Made by a program: the position numbers and the translations under genes
DNA from: Vombatus ursinus
Lineage: Eukaryota; Chordata; Mammalia; Diprotodontia; Vombatidae
NCBI RefSeq assembly: GCF_900497805.2
Contig: NW_020954585.1
Location: 43,159,634 to 43,223,633 of the forward strand
Length of the DNA: 64,000 bases
Direction: 5' to 3'
Shown here: one piece after another, positions 11,411-22,614 of the stretch
Layout of the letters: the number at the start of each line of letters is the position of its first letter
How positions within the stretch are numbered: the stretch's first letter is position 1
Notes under the pieces: model-generated
The model's input: the letters and a program-made list of their open reading frames with translations, nothing else
What the model was told of the DNA's origin: nothing
Database searches by the model: none

Positions 11411-11948
11411 CTTTGCCCATACTTGGATCTAGGTCCTGGGTGGTAGTCGCAGGGTGGAAGAGCACTAGCATAGTGGAGCTTACAGCTACAGTGGAGGGGG
11501 GACCCTCAGTTCCAGGGCAGAAAAGAGTGCTCGTGGTCTCTCACAGACCAGAGGACAGGCCAGGAGAGTAGTAAACACCTCTCCTTAAATCAAGCTACCT
11601 TGGAAGAACTGAAAATTTACAGGTCCCTAGAAGTATCTCTGAAAACAGCTATATAAACCTCCTGAAACTTGGGACAGTATGTCCCTCCACCCTGGAAGCA
11701 GAACCCTACTTTAACAAAGACTTAAAAGTCAACTAATAAGCTGGGAAAATGAGCAAACAATGGAAAAAACTCTGACTTGAAAGTTACTATGGTGACAAGG
11801 AAGATCAAAACACACTCAGAAGAAAACAAAGTCAAAGCTCCTATATCCAAAGCCTCCAAGAAAAATATGAATTGGTCTCAGACCAGGGAAGAGTTCAAAA
11901 AGGATTTTGAAAGTGAAGTAAGAAAAGTAGAGGGAAAATAGGGAAGAG
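11411..11948 (+). mobile_element. HAL1/L1 5' UTR and start of ORF1, plus strand
   Basis: This is the reverse complement of the 5' UTR seen in the minus-strand HAL1s: ACAGGTCCCTAGAAGTATCT recurs inverted near 2370 and 10030. It leads to the ORF1 start at 11749 (MSKQWKK) and the early segment with SKASKKNMNWSQ-like coding. It is truncated on the left by L2 and stops abruptly at about 11945, where retroviral sequence begins. Confidence 0.75.
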
Positions 11949-13727
11949 AGCTCCACAATGGGAGTGACGGTACATACTGGACCACTGGACTTTTCACTCC
12001 ATGATTTTCATCCTGGAGATAAGGTCTACATCAATCATTTCCAACAGACCAATGGGACCCAGCTGACTTGGGGAGGTCCATTCCAGGTGCTACTGACCAC
12101 TGCAACAGTAATCAGGATCAATGAAAGGGACTCTTGGCTACATTGTTCCCATGTGAAACCTGCTTTCCATACTGTTTTATAATGTTTTTGCTCCATTTGA
12201 TTTGTGGTATTTAACTTGTTTTCTTTTCTTTCCCTGTCCACTTTTCTCAGGAGAATTGGAAAAAGTAATGATGTCAGTAATCTTTACAGTTGGATAGATC
12301 ATACTTTATATCAACTCAAAGCTATTGGGCCTCCTGGGTGTTTGGTTTGCCATCATATGTATATCAGAGGGATCTTGACCCATGGATGGTCCTTCCCATT
12401 ACAGAGACTGAGACCGTTCTGCAACCCATTAGGGTTGCTGGAAGTGTTTTGCCGGGGTCTGGAGGGGATGGTGAACCCCCTTAACTCATGGGCCCCTTTT
12501 TTCCTTTTATGCTGGCTAAATGCTTTATAATACACCCCGGGGGGGGGGGGAACAACTGGACAGCTCCCCAAGCTATTTCCTTTACTGAATTAGAAAATCA
12601 TAGATTCCTTGTTCAGTTTAATGATTCCACTAAGATTATAAGAATCAGAATATTACACCACCTGTATCTACCCCTTTGCTTACATTCCCAATATGCGTCA
12701 AGTGGAAGGAAGGGATGAATGCCACTTTGGGCCTTGGTGGTGTAGTGAATTGCACTTGAACTGTCCAGTTCCCCCATGTCACTAAAGGAGATTCTTTTCT
12801 GTGTGCCACTGTACTAGTGTATAGTACCATCTCTGATAACAAGACCACTCCAAATTATGTTTTTCTTGGCAATATGATATTCAATGGCACTACAGCAGGT
12901 AATTTTGATAACATCCTTTGGTCCATTGGGTATCACCTTGCCACAGCCCTGCCAGGATGGTGAGGCCTCCTTTAAGTACCTGTGAAATGGCTATCTGCTC
13001 CCTTGGAAGTCCCTTGAGGACTAGGGACTCCTAGATAGTTCTTTGTGCTGATAAGGCTTACTCCTCCCTTCCCCCAAGTTTGTTTGGGACACATGGGATT
13101 GCCTATTTGACTCCACCAGCATCAGTTTTTAATCACAGACAGTGGAAAAGAAATCTACCAGAACTTGGAGGCATGGTAGCTTAATTGTCCAAAAAGGGAA
13201 AAGACTGTAGCTAGTGAGAACATGGCCACAATCCAAAACCCTATAAAACAACATGGAAAGAGGATGAAGTTCCTCTGGTTCCTGATTCCATATATTGGGG
13301 TCTCTGCATTGGAGTGGGCTGCTAGGAACCTCTCACTTGAAATGAGAAACTCGCTCCAGCCACAAGCAAGTCCATTTCCTTCCTCCAAATTGAGATTCCT
13401 TAGCGCAAAATGGTCTTGCAAAATTGTGTGGTCTTAGACCTTATTACAGGTTCACAAGAAGGAGTCTATACTATGGTCAATCAATCTTGTTGCTTACGTT
13501 AACCAATAGGGGGAATTGTGATGAGCCTGCAGAAAAACCAGGAGCTTATAGCAGAAACACAATACTCATCTCAGGTGACTCCTGGTGGAATCCCTCTTCT
13601 TGGTTTACTTGGTTATAGTGAAATGGCCTGGTAGCCACCCTTGGTAAGTGGGCCCTTATTGCCCTCTGCATTATAATTCTTTTTAGACTTTGCTTTAGTG
13701 TTAAAAGTCTGTTCTAAGCTATTCCCA
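11949..13727 (+). mobile_element. Class I endogenous retrovirus fossil: integrase end and env
   Basis: A broken retroviral relic of gammaretrovirus-like (class I/ERV1) type. 11958-12182 encodes the integrase C-terminal domain (FHPGDKVYINHF, WGGPFQVLLTTAT, SWLHCSHVKPAF), the usual end of pol. Env follows: surface-subunit-like sequence from about 12210 to 13000, with a CLVCHH-type cysteine motif, and a transmembrane-subunit-like part from about 13080 to 13727, with an immunosuppressive-region-like stretch, a CX6CC-like segment and a tryptophan-rich membrane-proximal region (SWWNPSSWF) before a hydrophobic anchor. Gag, protease, reverse transcriptase and the 5' LTR are absent. It carries many breaks and looks old, inactive and truncated. 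Confidence 0.75.
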
Positions 13728-14206
13728 GAGAGGATCATATTAGTGCACTTGGCTGACCATGACAACATTAAAAACCTTATAGAGTTAGCTTACAGATAGT
13801 GATCCATGGGAGGTTTGACCAAAGTAGGCAATAAGAGAATCAAACCATCATTGCATTTTTGCATCATTGCAGACATTTTGTACAACTGCTAGAGTTGTCT
13901 CATTTTCCTGAGCAAATTTCAGTTTTCCTATAAGCACGTAATTTGGTGGAAGTCATTTATTATTTTACCACTAATTGTTTTGCAGGATGCAAGTGGATAC
14001 AACCAACCAGAGTCCCCAAACTCTTGAAAGTCCCTAAATCTAAAAATAGTACCACTGTACTGTAAAAACCCTTGTAAATATCTTTTCAAGGTCCTTGTGT
14101 CTACTGAGGGGGGCCTGGACCTGATTTGTTCTGCAATTGCATGCTTTGCTAATAAATTGTATAGCTTGGACTTTGTTTCCTCGGTTTTTATAAAACTCCT
14201 TGTGAC
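13728..14206 (+). mobile_element. Possible 3' LTR of the ERV fossil
   Basis: The sequence directly downstream of env holds an AATAAA signal at about 14150 followed by a GT-rich stretch (TTTGTTTCCTCGGTTTTT), as in the R-U5 part of class I LTRs, and could end near TTGTGACA at about 14206. No second LTR copy exists in the window to confirm the ends, so the call rests on position and the polyadenylation signal. Confidence 0.35.
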
Positions 14207-14275
14207 ATATCCCTAGTGCTTAGTACAGTACTTGGCTTAATAACTATTTATTGATCAATGTTGATTGATTTATCG
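14207..14275 (+). repeat. L2/MIR 3' tail fragment
   Basis: CCTAGTGCTTAGTACAGTAC followed by TTAATAACTATTTATTGATC matches the common tail of MIR/L2 repeats. Confidence 0.65.
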
Positions 14276-15360
14276 ACTGAGTATTGACTTACCTCTGACA
14301 GTTGGGAGTCAGACAATAGAGAAGAGCAAACTTTGGGAACTCAGGATGAAGACTCTATGAAGACAGAAATTATTTCTAGGCACAGAATTTTGGGATACCT
14401 TTGCCAAAAGGTGATGGATGCTAACCACCATTTTACTCCAAGTTTGAGCCCATTCTTCCCATGGACACAGGACATGTCTTTGTGGGAGAGTGTGCCCCAG
14501 GTTTATAAGAAAGGTGTTTCATAACTACTATTATTCGAGTAAATAACTTTACAAATAGCTAATTGAGTCTACTAGATGATTCTCAATGAGAAGCATACCT
14601 GTAGGGCCCCATGAGTAATGGTGTTACAGTCACTAGCCTCTCACAATGTTACCCCTAGAACTAGAGGTAGCTGATCTCCTGGGTACCCTGCCCGAAAATC
14701 GTGGAAGGGGGTGTTTCAGAGTAGTCTAGCATGGAGGGCTACCTTTGGAAATATCAGACAGACATCTCTACATAAAATGGACACAGTCACTGGAACTCTG
14801 CTTAGAGAACACAGAATTCTGTGACTGTGGTTTCCTCCAAGGTTATTGGTTGATTGGAAATCAGGAGCGTAGACTTTCACTGGAGCAGCCACTTTGCTCT
14901 ACAGTTTATAAGAGGGAGCTATGAGAGCAGCTTTGTCTCTTTTTACTTAAACTGCTCCTGTTCAGAAGACAGACTTATATGCAGCAGAGAAGATGTTCAT
15001 TCTGGAGTTGGAGACCTCTCCCCTGTTTTCTTCTCACCAGATGCAGTAAAGGGTAGATTTGTGGCCAAAGTACAAGGCAAGCTGAATGTACTTGCCTAGG
15101 TGATCTGTTAAGAAAGAACCTGCTAGTGGACTTTCCTAACTCAATAGGTGGTAGCAATTGGGGTTATGCCCCTACTGCCTAAAACCAAGTAAGGTTACAT
15201 TTCATCCCTCCCCCAGGGTTCTCCCCTTAAAGGGGCCTAGGGATTCTAGGTTCTCTGCAAATGACTCCATCCCCCATTGATGTTGTTCCCTCAGTTCTAG
15301 GGGGTGGTCCTCTGTACCCCAGTTCCATTTGTACATTAAGAGACTAGCTTTTACATTTAT
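14276..15360. other. Unassigned DNA, possibly an old solo LTR
   Basis: No gene recognised. Around 14860-15180 a TATA-like TTTATAAGAGGGAGC and a C/T-rich block resemble LTR U3/R organisation, but no terminal repeats or partner copy could be found. The short open frames here have no recognisable domain. Confidence 0.35.
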
Positions 15361-16110
15361 TTAAAAAATAAATTTATTTAAAATATTTACTTCAAATATT
15401 CACAAATATACAAACTTACTCCCCCAACACATGGAAGGCATAATCCTCCTCCACACCCCCATCCCCAACCCTGCACCAACTCAATCTCTGGGAAGGGGAA
15501 GGGGATTAGATTCATAGCTTAGTTCATGTTCTAAAGAGCACAGACCCAGTTCCAAGTCAACCCCCACCCCCACTCCCACACACAACAGGGCTCAAGTCTC
15601 AGGCACCCTGGCTTCTCAGGGCTTCTATGCTGGGCTGGCTTGCTATACCATCCCACCTGCAATCTTGGCTCCCAGATCATCATGGCTCCCAGATCATCAT
15701 GGCTCTAACTCCTCGGTCCCATAAAGATCATCTTCAACACCTGAAACTGAGGAGGACAACCAACATAGAACAGAAACAAACAACTGCTCCCTATTCCCCA
15801 GCCCCAGTCCATTTTTGGAGTTTTGATAAAAGAGGGAGTAGGTAAGGAAATCTTTCTCCTTTCACCAGTTCAGTTCATGGCACCTACACTGTGGGTCAAT
15901 ATCCATCAAGAAAGAGTGCCCAGGAAGAAAGAACGACCAAGAGAGTGGCAAAAAAAAAAGAGTGGTCAAAAAGAGAACAGCAGACAGTAATGGAAAAGAA
16001 AGTCACTGGTTCTCATTGGAGCCCTCCATATTAGGCAAATTGGGAATGGCCCAGACAAACCCAGGTTCAATGAAATGTCCTGCAAAAATATATGACAAAG
16101 GTAGACAGGT
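15361..16110 (-). other. 3'-UTR-like sequence on the minus strand
   Basis: The minus strand reads as fairly complex, moderately GC-rich sequence that ends toward 15361 in repeated AATAAA motifs (TTTATTT on the plus strand at 15357-15385), like the 3' UTR of a host mRNA or of a processed copy. A 17-bp tandem duplication (GGCTCCCAGATCATCAT) lies at about 15668-15702. No coding segment I recognise accompanies it, so a gene cannot be named. A plain unique intergenic stretch is equally possible. Confidence 0.3.
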
Positions 16111-16149
16111 GCTTGTATGTGGCCTGAAGGAATAGTTTATGGACAACAA

Positions 16150-16290
16150 AAGTGCCAGTCAGTCAGTTGTCTGCCAACAAGTATTTACTTAGCACCTTCT
16201 ATATGCCAGGCACTATACCAAGTCCTGAATATACAAAGAAAGGCAAAAAAAAAAAAAATTCCCTGCTCTCAGGGAGCTCACGGTAAAACC
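16150..16290 (-). repeat. L2 3'-end fragment
   Basis: AAGTATTTACTTAGCACCTT and CTATATGCCAGGCAC followed by CAGGGAGCTCACGGT is the reverse complement of the L2 3' UTR. The 149-residue open frame at 16117-16566 crosses it and is fortuitous. Confidence 0.7.
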
Positions 16291-17044
16291 CAACTCTTAC
16301 ATCGGCAAAGATGGCAGGATAGCCTAGGCAGTGTGATCCTTGAATTTAGTCTTATAGCCAGAGAAGGGAGATTTTCTAGGTATCACCCACCAGCTGTGGG
16401 AGTTTACACATGGGTAACTCCAAGTCTGAGAGTTCAAGAACTGAACTTTCTAGAGAGAAAGGAATTTCCCATTGAAGTACATTCCTTAGAAAATGAAAAG
16501 GGTCATATACATGGTTTCTGTGTAACTTCTTACTTGGAGGGAAAAATCAGTGAAGCACTTAGATAGCAATGGTCTAATGGAAATGGGATTGTTTGTTCAG
16601 CAGCCCCCAAGGTATGTTTATCTTCTGAGGGGAGGTGATGGACCATTTAAAAGGCTTTCTGTGTTTTCTTTATCTCTTTTCAACCTCCTCTAAATCCTTT
16701 GCATTTTATACACTTTTGGAGAGGGAGAATAAAACTTTTAGAGGACCTGGGGACACCTTTTATCCACATTTAGAGAGCATCCAAATATGAGATTTTCCTG
16801 GAGCAACGAGTCCAAGAAAGAGACGATGAATCTCTTGGAGTCAAGACCACAAGACTGAACATGTTCTATGGGATCCAAGTCTTTTGGGAATCTTGGGTCA
16901 TGAGTTAATTTGTTATAATCTATTGTTATTATAACGTCAATGGACCCAGTTCTCCAAGCTTCTACAAGGCACTGTTGGTAGCTGACCATGAAGCAAAGCA
17001 CTGTCTAATAGCGTCTCTTAGACTAGCTTATTTGTCTGTTCAGT
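16291..17044. other. No gene recognised
   Basis: Unassigned sequence between an L2 tail and a MIR. The open frame at 16738-17001 (minus) has no recognisable domain. Confidence 0.45.
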
Positions 17045-17230
17045 ACGGAGGAAAGAACACTGGAATGAGAGTCAGGAGACCTGGAATGCTTCTAGAATGA
17101 CTCCACCACTAACTAACTAGTGGGACTACCTTGGGCAAGTCACTTCTCTCTGGGACCCTTCTTAGTTTTCTCATCTTCTCACAAAATGAAGGAATGAGAC
17201 TAGATGACCTCTAAAATGCTTTTTGTCTAA
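17045..17230 (+). repeat. MIR SINE
   Basis: The MIR core is visible: GAGTCAGGAGACCTGG, CCACTAACTAACTAGTGGGA, GGGCAAGTCACTTCTCT and the GACTAGATGACCTCTAA tail. Confidence 0.85.
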
Positions 17231-17429
17231 TATGTCAAACCCAAATAGAAATGAGTCCTTTTGCAATGCCTATTGACTTCGAAAGCCACAGATTAACATT
17301 ACCTATGTGTTTTTATTTATTTTGTTAAACATTTCCCAGTGACATGTTAATCTTGTTCCTACAGCACTGGGGAGTTTTGGGGGTTGCTCTTGGCCCATGG
17401 CCTGGATGTTTAACACCTCTGTTCTATTT

Positions 17430-17510
17430 TTAGAATGCTCTCACATTCTATGTTCCAAAGTCCCTTCCAGCTCTGACATTTTATGGTTCTGTGATTCTAA
17501 GAGTTGAAGT
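17430..17510 (+). repeat. MIR-related tail fragment
   Basis: GTCCCTTCCAGCTCTGACAT followed by TTTATGGTTCTGTGATTCTA is a common ancient mammalian repeat ending. Only the tail is present. Confidence 0.5.
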
Positions 17511-17719
17511 GCTTAAGACACAACAAGCCCATTTATGTTTCCAGTTGCAAAAATGCAATCTTATTTTTGCAGTCTTCAGTGCTAAGAGTAAAAATCCACA
17601 AGGTGGCAATACTTCCTTGTGAAAGAAGAGAAAGTAGCTTCGCACTTTCAGAAGCAGAAAAAAAAAATTTAATTGAGATTGATAATGGGGGTCAAATTGG
17701 CAAGAAGGTTAAAGTATAG

Positions 17720-17935
17720 GAGGCAGCCTTGGTATAGTAGAAAAGAAGCAATGTGCCAGGAGTTAGGAGATGTGGGTTCTAATTTCACTTCTGTCACTAA
17801 CTTGCTAAGTGGCTTAGGAAAGAAATTCCCTTTATGAGCCTCCCTGTTCCCATATATAAAATAAAGTTAAAAAAAAAAAAAGTTGGACAAGATGACCTCT
17901 AAGGCCTTTTTCAGGTCTGAGCTAGAATTTTAAGT
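17720..17935 (+). repeat. MIR SINE
   Basis: Head and core (AGGAGATGTGGGTTCTAATT, CACTAACTTGCTAAGTGGCT) and the ACAAGATGACCTCTAAGGCC tail, with an A run expanded inside. Confidence 0.85.
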
Positions 17936-17984
17936 TATTGTTTAAAGTGAAATAAAAAGAATGTTTGACACTCAAGTCAACAGT

Positions 17985-18330
17985 CCTTAACTATCTGGTT
18001 CAGTATATTAGAGTACTACTATGACTGAGATACAAAGATCAATAAGACATAGTACCTATTCTCAATGAATTTATAGCCTGGTAGCAGAAATATAAAACTT
18101 ATACAAATAACTATGTTATAAAATGGGACATGATAACTGCATAAAGGAGGCATAAAAAAAAACGCTACCCAAGGTCTAAAAAAAAGAAAGATTTGTAATT
18201 GGAGAAACCAGGGAAGGCTTCCCAGAGAAGATAGCATTTGATCTAGTTCTTGAAGAATGGGAACCAAGGAGAATATTTATATATGAAAAACAAACAGGTA
18301 TATGAGGGAGTCACAGGATCCACAGTATTT
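17985..18330 (-). repeat. L2 3'-end fragment
   Basis: Reverse complement of the L2 3' region: TCTCAATGAATTTATAGCCT, then AAGGCTTCCCAGAGAAG near 18210, which matches the end of L2 ORF2 in reverse. Diverged. Confidence 0.55.
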
Positions 18331-19235
18331 CAACAGGTCATAGAAATGAAAGTTGGGGAAGACAAAAGGGTGTAGAGTAACTTCATCTCCCATAAATGTT
18401 CCCTGGGGGACTTTGGAATGTATCAATCTAACCAGAAATAAGAAGAATCACCTGTAGGCCCCAGCCCTAGAATCCACAGAAAGACATCTGGAATCCTCTG
18501 GAAACCCTGAGATAGGCCGGGATAGATGAAAAGTGGAGCTCAGGGTATGGAAGTGTGGGGTGGGTTAGGGTCTGCTAAACTTCTGCACCAAGCCCAGGGG
18601 TGGAAGAACCGTCCTAGGCAAAGTCCACTTTCAGGTATCCCAGAAGTCCATGGCAGCAGGAGCCTAGCATGGGTAGCAGCCCCTGGGAGAAGTACTAGAA
18701 TCTGGTGTGGCACTAGGAGCCTAAGGCCAGAAGCAGGAGAAAGGCCCTAGGCAAAAGTCAAGCTAAGACATCTTTGAAGCCCTTGGTGGGAGCCCAATAT
18801 AGGAGTAGCCCCTAAGCCTAACAGCAGTGGAGAAGGACTCTAGGCAGAACCTATGCAGGGGAAGATGCTAATGTCCTGGTTCAAGAAAGAGGCCCCAGGA
18901 AGAGCCTAGCACTGGAACAGCCTCAGAGTTCCTTGAAGAAGAAAGCCTAGTTTGGGCTACTTGGGTCAGGCCCTGACTATAGCATTCAGTTTCAGCCTGG
19001 CCCAAGCACAGGTCACACACACACCCTTTCCCCCTTCCCAATCAAGATACTGGGGTTGGTGAGGTTAACAAACCCAGGAAAACTTTGAATACTAAAAGGA
19101 AATACTTTGGTTTGAGAGATGCCCAGGGAGTAAAACCCAAGCAGAGCAAAGGCCCCACAACAATTACAGGTAAAACCTTGGAGAAAAAAAGTCTTAACTG
19201 ACAATTACAAAAGTAACTGGAAGAAATGAAACAAG

Positions 19236-19800
19236 AGATACAAAATGGGATCATCCTTTGTTTTTGAAAAGGACTAATGACATTATGAGGTGAGGCAGAG
19301 TTGGGCAAACTCATCAGCCTCACTCTCTCTTCCAGAATCATCAAAGTCCAGTGGCAGGACAAAAGTCAGGATGACCAATGATGGCCCAGAATGTAGTGGA
19401 TGGCCAGTGTCTGCAATGTCTGACCAAGCTCTACGCACTCGATAGCATCTGCTTTAGCCCCCGTCATGGCCATTGGAACATTCCACTAGGAGAAGTCTCC
19501 ACATGCTTGGGGTAGACACTCCCCTAACTCGCTGATGTGTTCGAGCCTTGTTGGTTACCCTCAAGCTGGTTTAACCTGTCTGCTGAAATGGTTTACCAGG
19601 GTATGATCACTGCACATACTACAGCTTCTTGGAGCCAAAAGGTGAGAGTTGAATGCCAGGTGGACACAAAAGGTGGATGAACAGCCCTGAAAAGGACTCA
19701 GCAAGCTCTCACAGCACAGCTGCTAATCCTCCCTGAACATCCCATACACCAAAACAAATGGTTTGTATGGGGATCGAATCTGCAATTTTGGTGTTATTAG
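19236..19800. repeat. Unassigned dispersed repeat inserted in L1 ORF1
   Basis: A 0.56-kb block beginning ATCATCCTTTGTTTTTGAAA that breaks the L1 ORF1 homology on both sides. It looks like an interspersed marsupial repeat (it includes GTCCAGTGGCAGGACAAAAG and GGTTTACCAGGGTATGATCA), but I cannot name the family and there is no second copy in the window. Confidence 0.4.
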
Positions 19801-19814
19801 CACCATGCTCTAAC

Positions 19815-20058
19815 CAGCTAGGTGGTGCAATGGATAGAGTGCTGGGCCTGAAGTCAGGAAGATATCTCTTCAAATCTGGCCTCAGACACTTACATGTGAC
19901 CCTGGGCAACTCACTTACCCCTGTTTGCCTCAGTTTCCTCATCTGTAAAATGAGCAGGAAAAGGAAATGGCAAACCACTCCAATATCTTGTCAAGAAAAC
20001 CCCTTATGGGGTCACAAAGAGTTAGACATGACTGAAAAATGACTAAACAACAACAGAA
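19815..20058 (+). mobile_element. RTE-tailed tRNA-derived SINE
   Basis: A tRNA-type head (GCTAGGTGGTGCAATGG), a core with GACCCTGGGCAACTCACTTA, then the RTE/BovB-like tail (GGAAATGGCAAACCACTCC, GGGGTCACAAAGAGTTAGAC) ending in AACAACAAC. A 7-bp CTAACCA repeat lies at 19810-19816 and 20059-20065. The tail implies mobilisation by an RTE LINE. Confidence 0.85.
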
Positions 20059-20272
20059 CTAACCAAGTGAGCTAAATGGCCACACACAAGCAGCAGATTT
20101 AGAAAATTAGAATGGACTGAAGGGAAACTAATGACTCCATAAATGAGTGATATTAAAATAAAATCAAAAGACTGAAGAAAAAAGCAGAAGAGAATGTAAG
20201 GGATCTCCTAGGAAAAATTGTTGACCTGGAAAACAAATTGAGAGACAATTTAAGAATCATTGGATTACCTAG

Positions 20273-20310
20273 GTGCAGCTAGGTGGCACAATGGATAGAG
20301 CATCACTGGG
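20273..20310 (+). repeat. Truncated tRNA-SINE head
   Basis: AGCTAGGTGGCACAATGGAT followed by AGAGCA; the rest of the SINE is missing. Confidence 0.6.
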
Positions 20311-21334
20311 AGATAATGACCATCTCTACTTGCTGATAAAGGAAGGAGTCAATGCTCACCAATGTGAGATTCTGGTCCCTGACACTGCAATTTGAGGGTG
20401 ATCATTCCCAAGTATTTTGTATCCTCTTCCCCTCAATGGAAACAGTTTGTTCATGTATTTTCACAATAAATCAAACTTACTTCAGCAATTTAATCTAAGT
20501 CTTTCATTAAGAGTTTATTTTGGGCAAAAAAAAGTGTATATAAATCATAATATGATTTAATTTACAAAGAGCTTCACATATAATAAAACTGGATCTTCAC
20601 AACAAGCCTGTGAGACAAGAAGGGCTGGCTATTTACAACTCAAGCTATGAGTTCAGAACGGTTAAGCAAAATGACCAAAATCATTGCAGCTGAGACTAGA
20701 ACTCAAACCCTGTGCTGAGTGTGTTCTTTCTCCAGCACTAGATGGAATTTCTCCATCTCATTTTCCATCATTACCTCAAATGCCTTTTGATGATTGCAGT
20801 TTTTATTTTGTTGTAATCAGGAAAGTTTCTTGGTTTTTATTTTGCACAGACTCATTTACATGAACTATTACTCATTCATTCTTTGTCATTTCATGTGCTA
20901 AGCTGAGAAATAGGTTTGCTCTTTTCCATTTTCCCATACTAATTTTTAGTGCTATATCCAACATTTCTTATTTTCTATTCAAATCCACAGATATTATGGC
21001 CTTTGTTCCACATATACTAAATGTTTGTGTTATTTTATTGTCATGATAAAAATCTTCAACAAAGAGAAACTGAGATACAAAGTTCCAAGCATGATTAATT
21101 TATTAGCAAGGCTAGCAGTTACCAATAAAATGAGATCTCAAGCCCCTCAGTGGCCAGGCATGCAAACAGAGCAGTCTTTTATATACTTGGTTACATAAGG
21201 CTCGGGATAGGCTTATATTTAGCCTAATCATGCTGACTTACTTGCAAAAGGGAGTTTCCAAAGTTCATGGTAAAGGGAAAACACAGAGTTGATCAATATC
21301 TTCTGCCCTGGCTTATAGCCTTCTCCACCCTAAC
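20311..21334. other. No gene; a minus-strand MIR at about 20540-20745
   Basis: The MIR is recognised from ATTTACAAAGAGCTTCACAT, CTTCACAACAAGCCTGTGAG and the reverse core (AGACTAGAACTCAAACCCTG). The rest is AT-rich and unassigned. Confidence 0.55.
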
Positions 21335-21648
21335 TCCTTTCCTCGTATTCTAACTCTCCAGTTCCCCAGTCTGCTCAACTCCAGCGACCTATTCTTCCAT
21401 TCTACTTTAGCTACCCATAGGAATGGTCATATACCTTTTCTTTCCATCATCCACAAGTGTTCTACTTTTATGTTCATAAAATCCAAAATTCCTTTATGCA
21501 ATCCTAATCTTTTGTCATTCCATTTCTTCTTTATTATCAATGCCTTATTACTCCTGAACATAGTCTTTGTCCTCATTATCACCCTCCAATCTCTCCACCT
21601 CTCAATACCTTTTCATATCATGCTGTGGCAATACTCTCCTCTCTTTCT

Positions 21649-21782
21649 TTTTCTTCTTCTTTTTCTTTTCTTTTTTTTTTTTTTGGTGAGGCAATTGGGG
21701 TTAAATGACTTGCCCAGAGTCACACAGCTAGTAAGTGTTATGAGCCTAAGGCCGGATTTGAACTCTATCCACTGTGCCACCT
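21649..21782 (-). mobile_element. WSINE1-like SINE with TSD
   Basis: Reverse complement of the SINE, with a long T run at the left and an internal deletion in the head. TSD TCTCCTCTCTTTCT at 21635-21648 and 21783-21796. Confidence 0.85.
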
Positions 21783-22060
21783 TCTCCTCTCTTTCTAATT
21801 TTGACCCTTTGATGAAACAGTTCAACTGTACGCAGTCCTTTACTCTCAAATCCCTTGCTTCATTGTTCAATTGCCAATCATGCCTTCATATACCAACTCT
21901 GAAATATTCACATCCTTGCTTCTATTTATGTGCTGCTGAATGGAGTTAGAGGAAGTCACAAACTTGTGCTCACCTTGGTCCACTACAAATGTGTTATCTA
22001 ATCTCAACTGGTCCCTCACTGTAATATGGTAATCTTTTTACTTCTCCCTAATCAATTCTC

Positions 22061-22300
22061 TGGGCAACCAAGTGGTGTAATGGATAGAGTACTGGGCTTG
22101 GAATTGGGAAGACTCGTCTTTATGAGTTCAAAGTTGGCCTCAGACACTTACAAGCTGTGTGGCCCTGGGCAAGTCACTTCACCCTGTTTGCCTCAGTTCC
22201 TCATCTGTAAAAACGAGCTAGAGAAGGAAATGGCAAACTACTCCAGTATCTTTGCCAAGAAAACCCCAACTGGGGTCAGATGTGACTAAACAACAACAAT
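22061..22300 (+). mobile_element. RTE-tailed SINE with TSD
   Basis: Head CAACCAAGTGGTGTAATGG, core, RTE-type tail (GGCAAACTACTCCAGTATCT, TGCCAAGAAAACCCC) and an AACAACAAC end. The TSD is about TAATCAATTCTC at 22049-22060 and AATTAATTCTC at 22299-22309. Confidence 0.85.
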
Positions 22301-22614
22301 TAATTCTCCATCTCACTCACCATAGCAGCTGTTGTAAACCTCTTCTTTCTCTCTTGCAGCACTGCTCCCCACACCCTCTCAACTGAGAATCTTGTCTCCT
22401 ACTTCATTAGAAAAAAAAATAGAGGCCATTCACTTTATGTTCTCTCTTCTCCTCTTCTCATTTCAGCAATATCCCCCAGATATCACTTGGGACTACTGCC
22501 CCCTTCATTCTAGTCCCTTGTGAAGAGATGGCCCTTCTCCTTGACAAGACCAGCCCCTCTCCATGTACCCTTCTTTCCTCTCAAATTTTCTTTATTTTAC
22601 TAAGAACTAGACAA

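Larger units (their letters stand above)
18440..20272 (+). mobile_element. Old L1 5' UTR and ORF1, interrupted
   Basis: 18440-19020 is G/C- and A-rich, resembling an L1 5' UTR; this part is tentative. 20105-20272 clearly encodes the ORF1 segment before the RRM: AENVRDLLGKIVDLENK followed by a DNLRIIGLP-like stretch, matching the HAL1 ORF1 pieces elsewhere. Between them lie an unassigned repeat (19236-19800) and an RTE-tailed SINE (19815-20058). The element ends abruptly at 20272, where a SINE head starts. Many stops. Confidence 0.55.
21335..22590 (+). mobile_element. L2 LINE ORF2 fragment (endonuclease end onward)
   Basis: The plus strand follows the L2 open frame in the region after the endonuclease: CTACCCATAGGAATGGTCAT corresponds to the THRNGH motif (compare 40765-40800). 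It continues through the linker at 21830-22060 and 22310-22590. It is interrupted by a SINE at 21649-21782 and an RTE-tailed SINE at 22061-22300. The open frame at 21470-21949 crosses the first SINE and is not a gene. Confidence 0.6.

Noticed and set aside
14860-15180. Possible solo LTR
   Set aside because: A TATA-like motif without terminal TG/CA ends or TSD; left as unassigned DNA.
16117-16566. 149-residue open frame
   Set aside because: It overlaps a reversed L2 tail, has no domain and biased composition; a chance frame.
21470-21949. 159-residue open frame
   Set aside because: It runs through L2 sequence and a reversed SINE with its T tract; not a gene.
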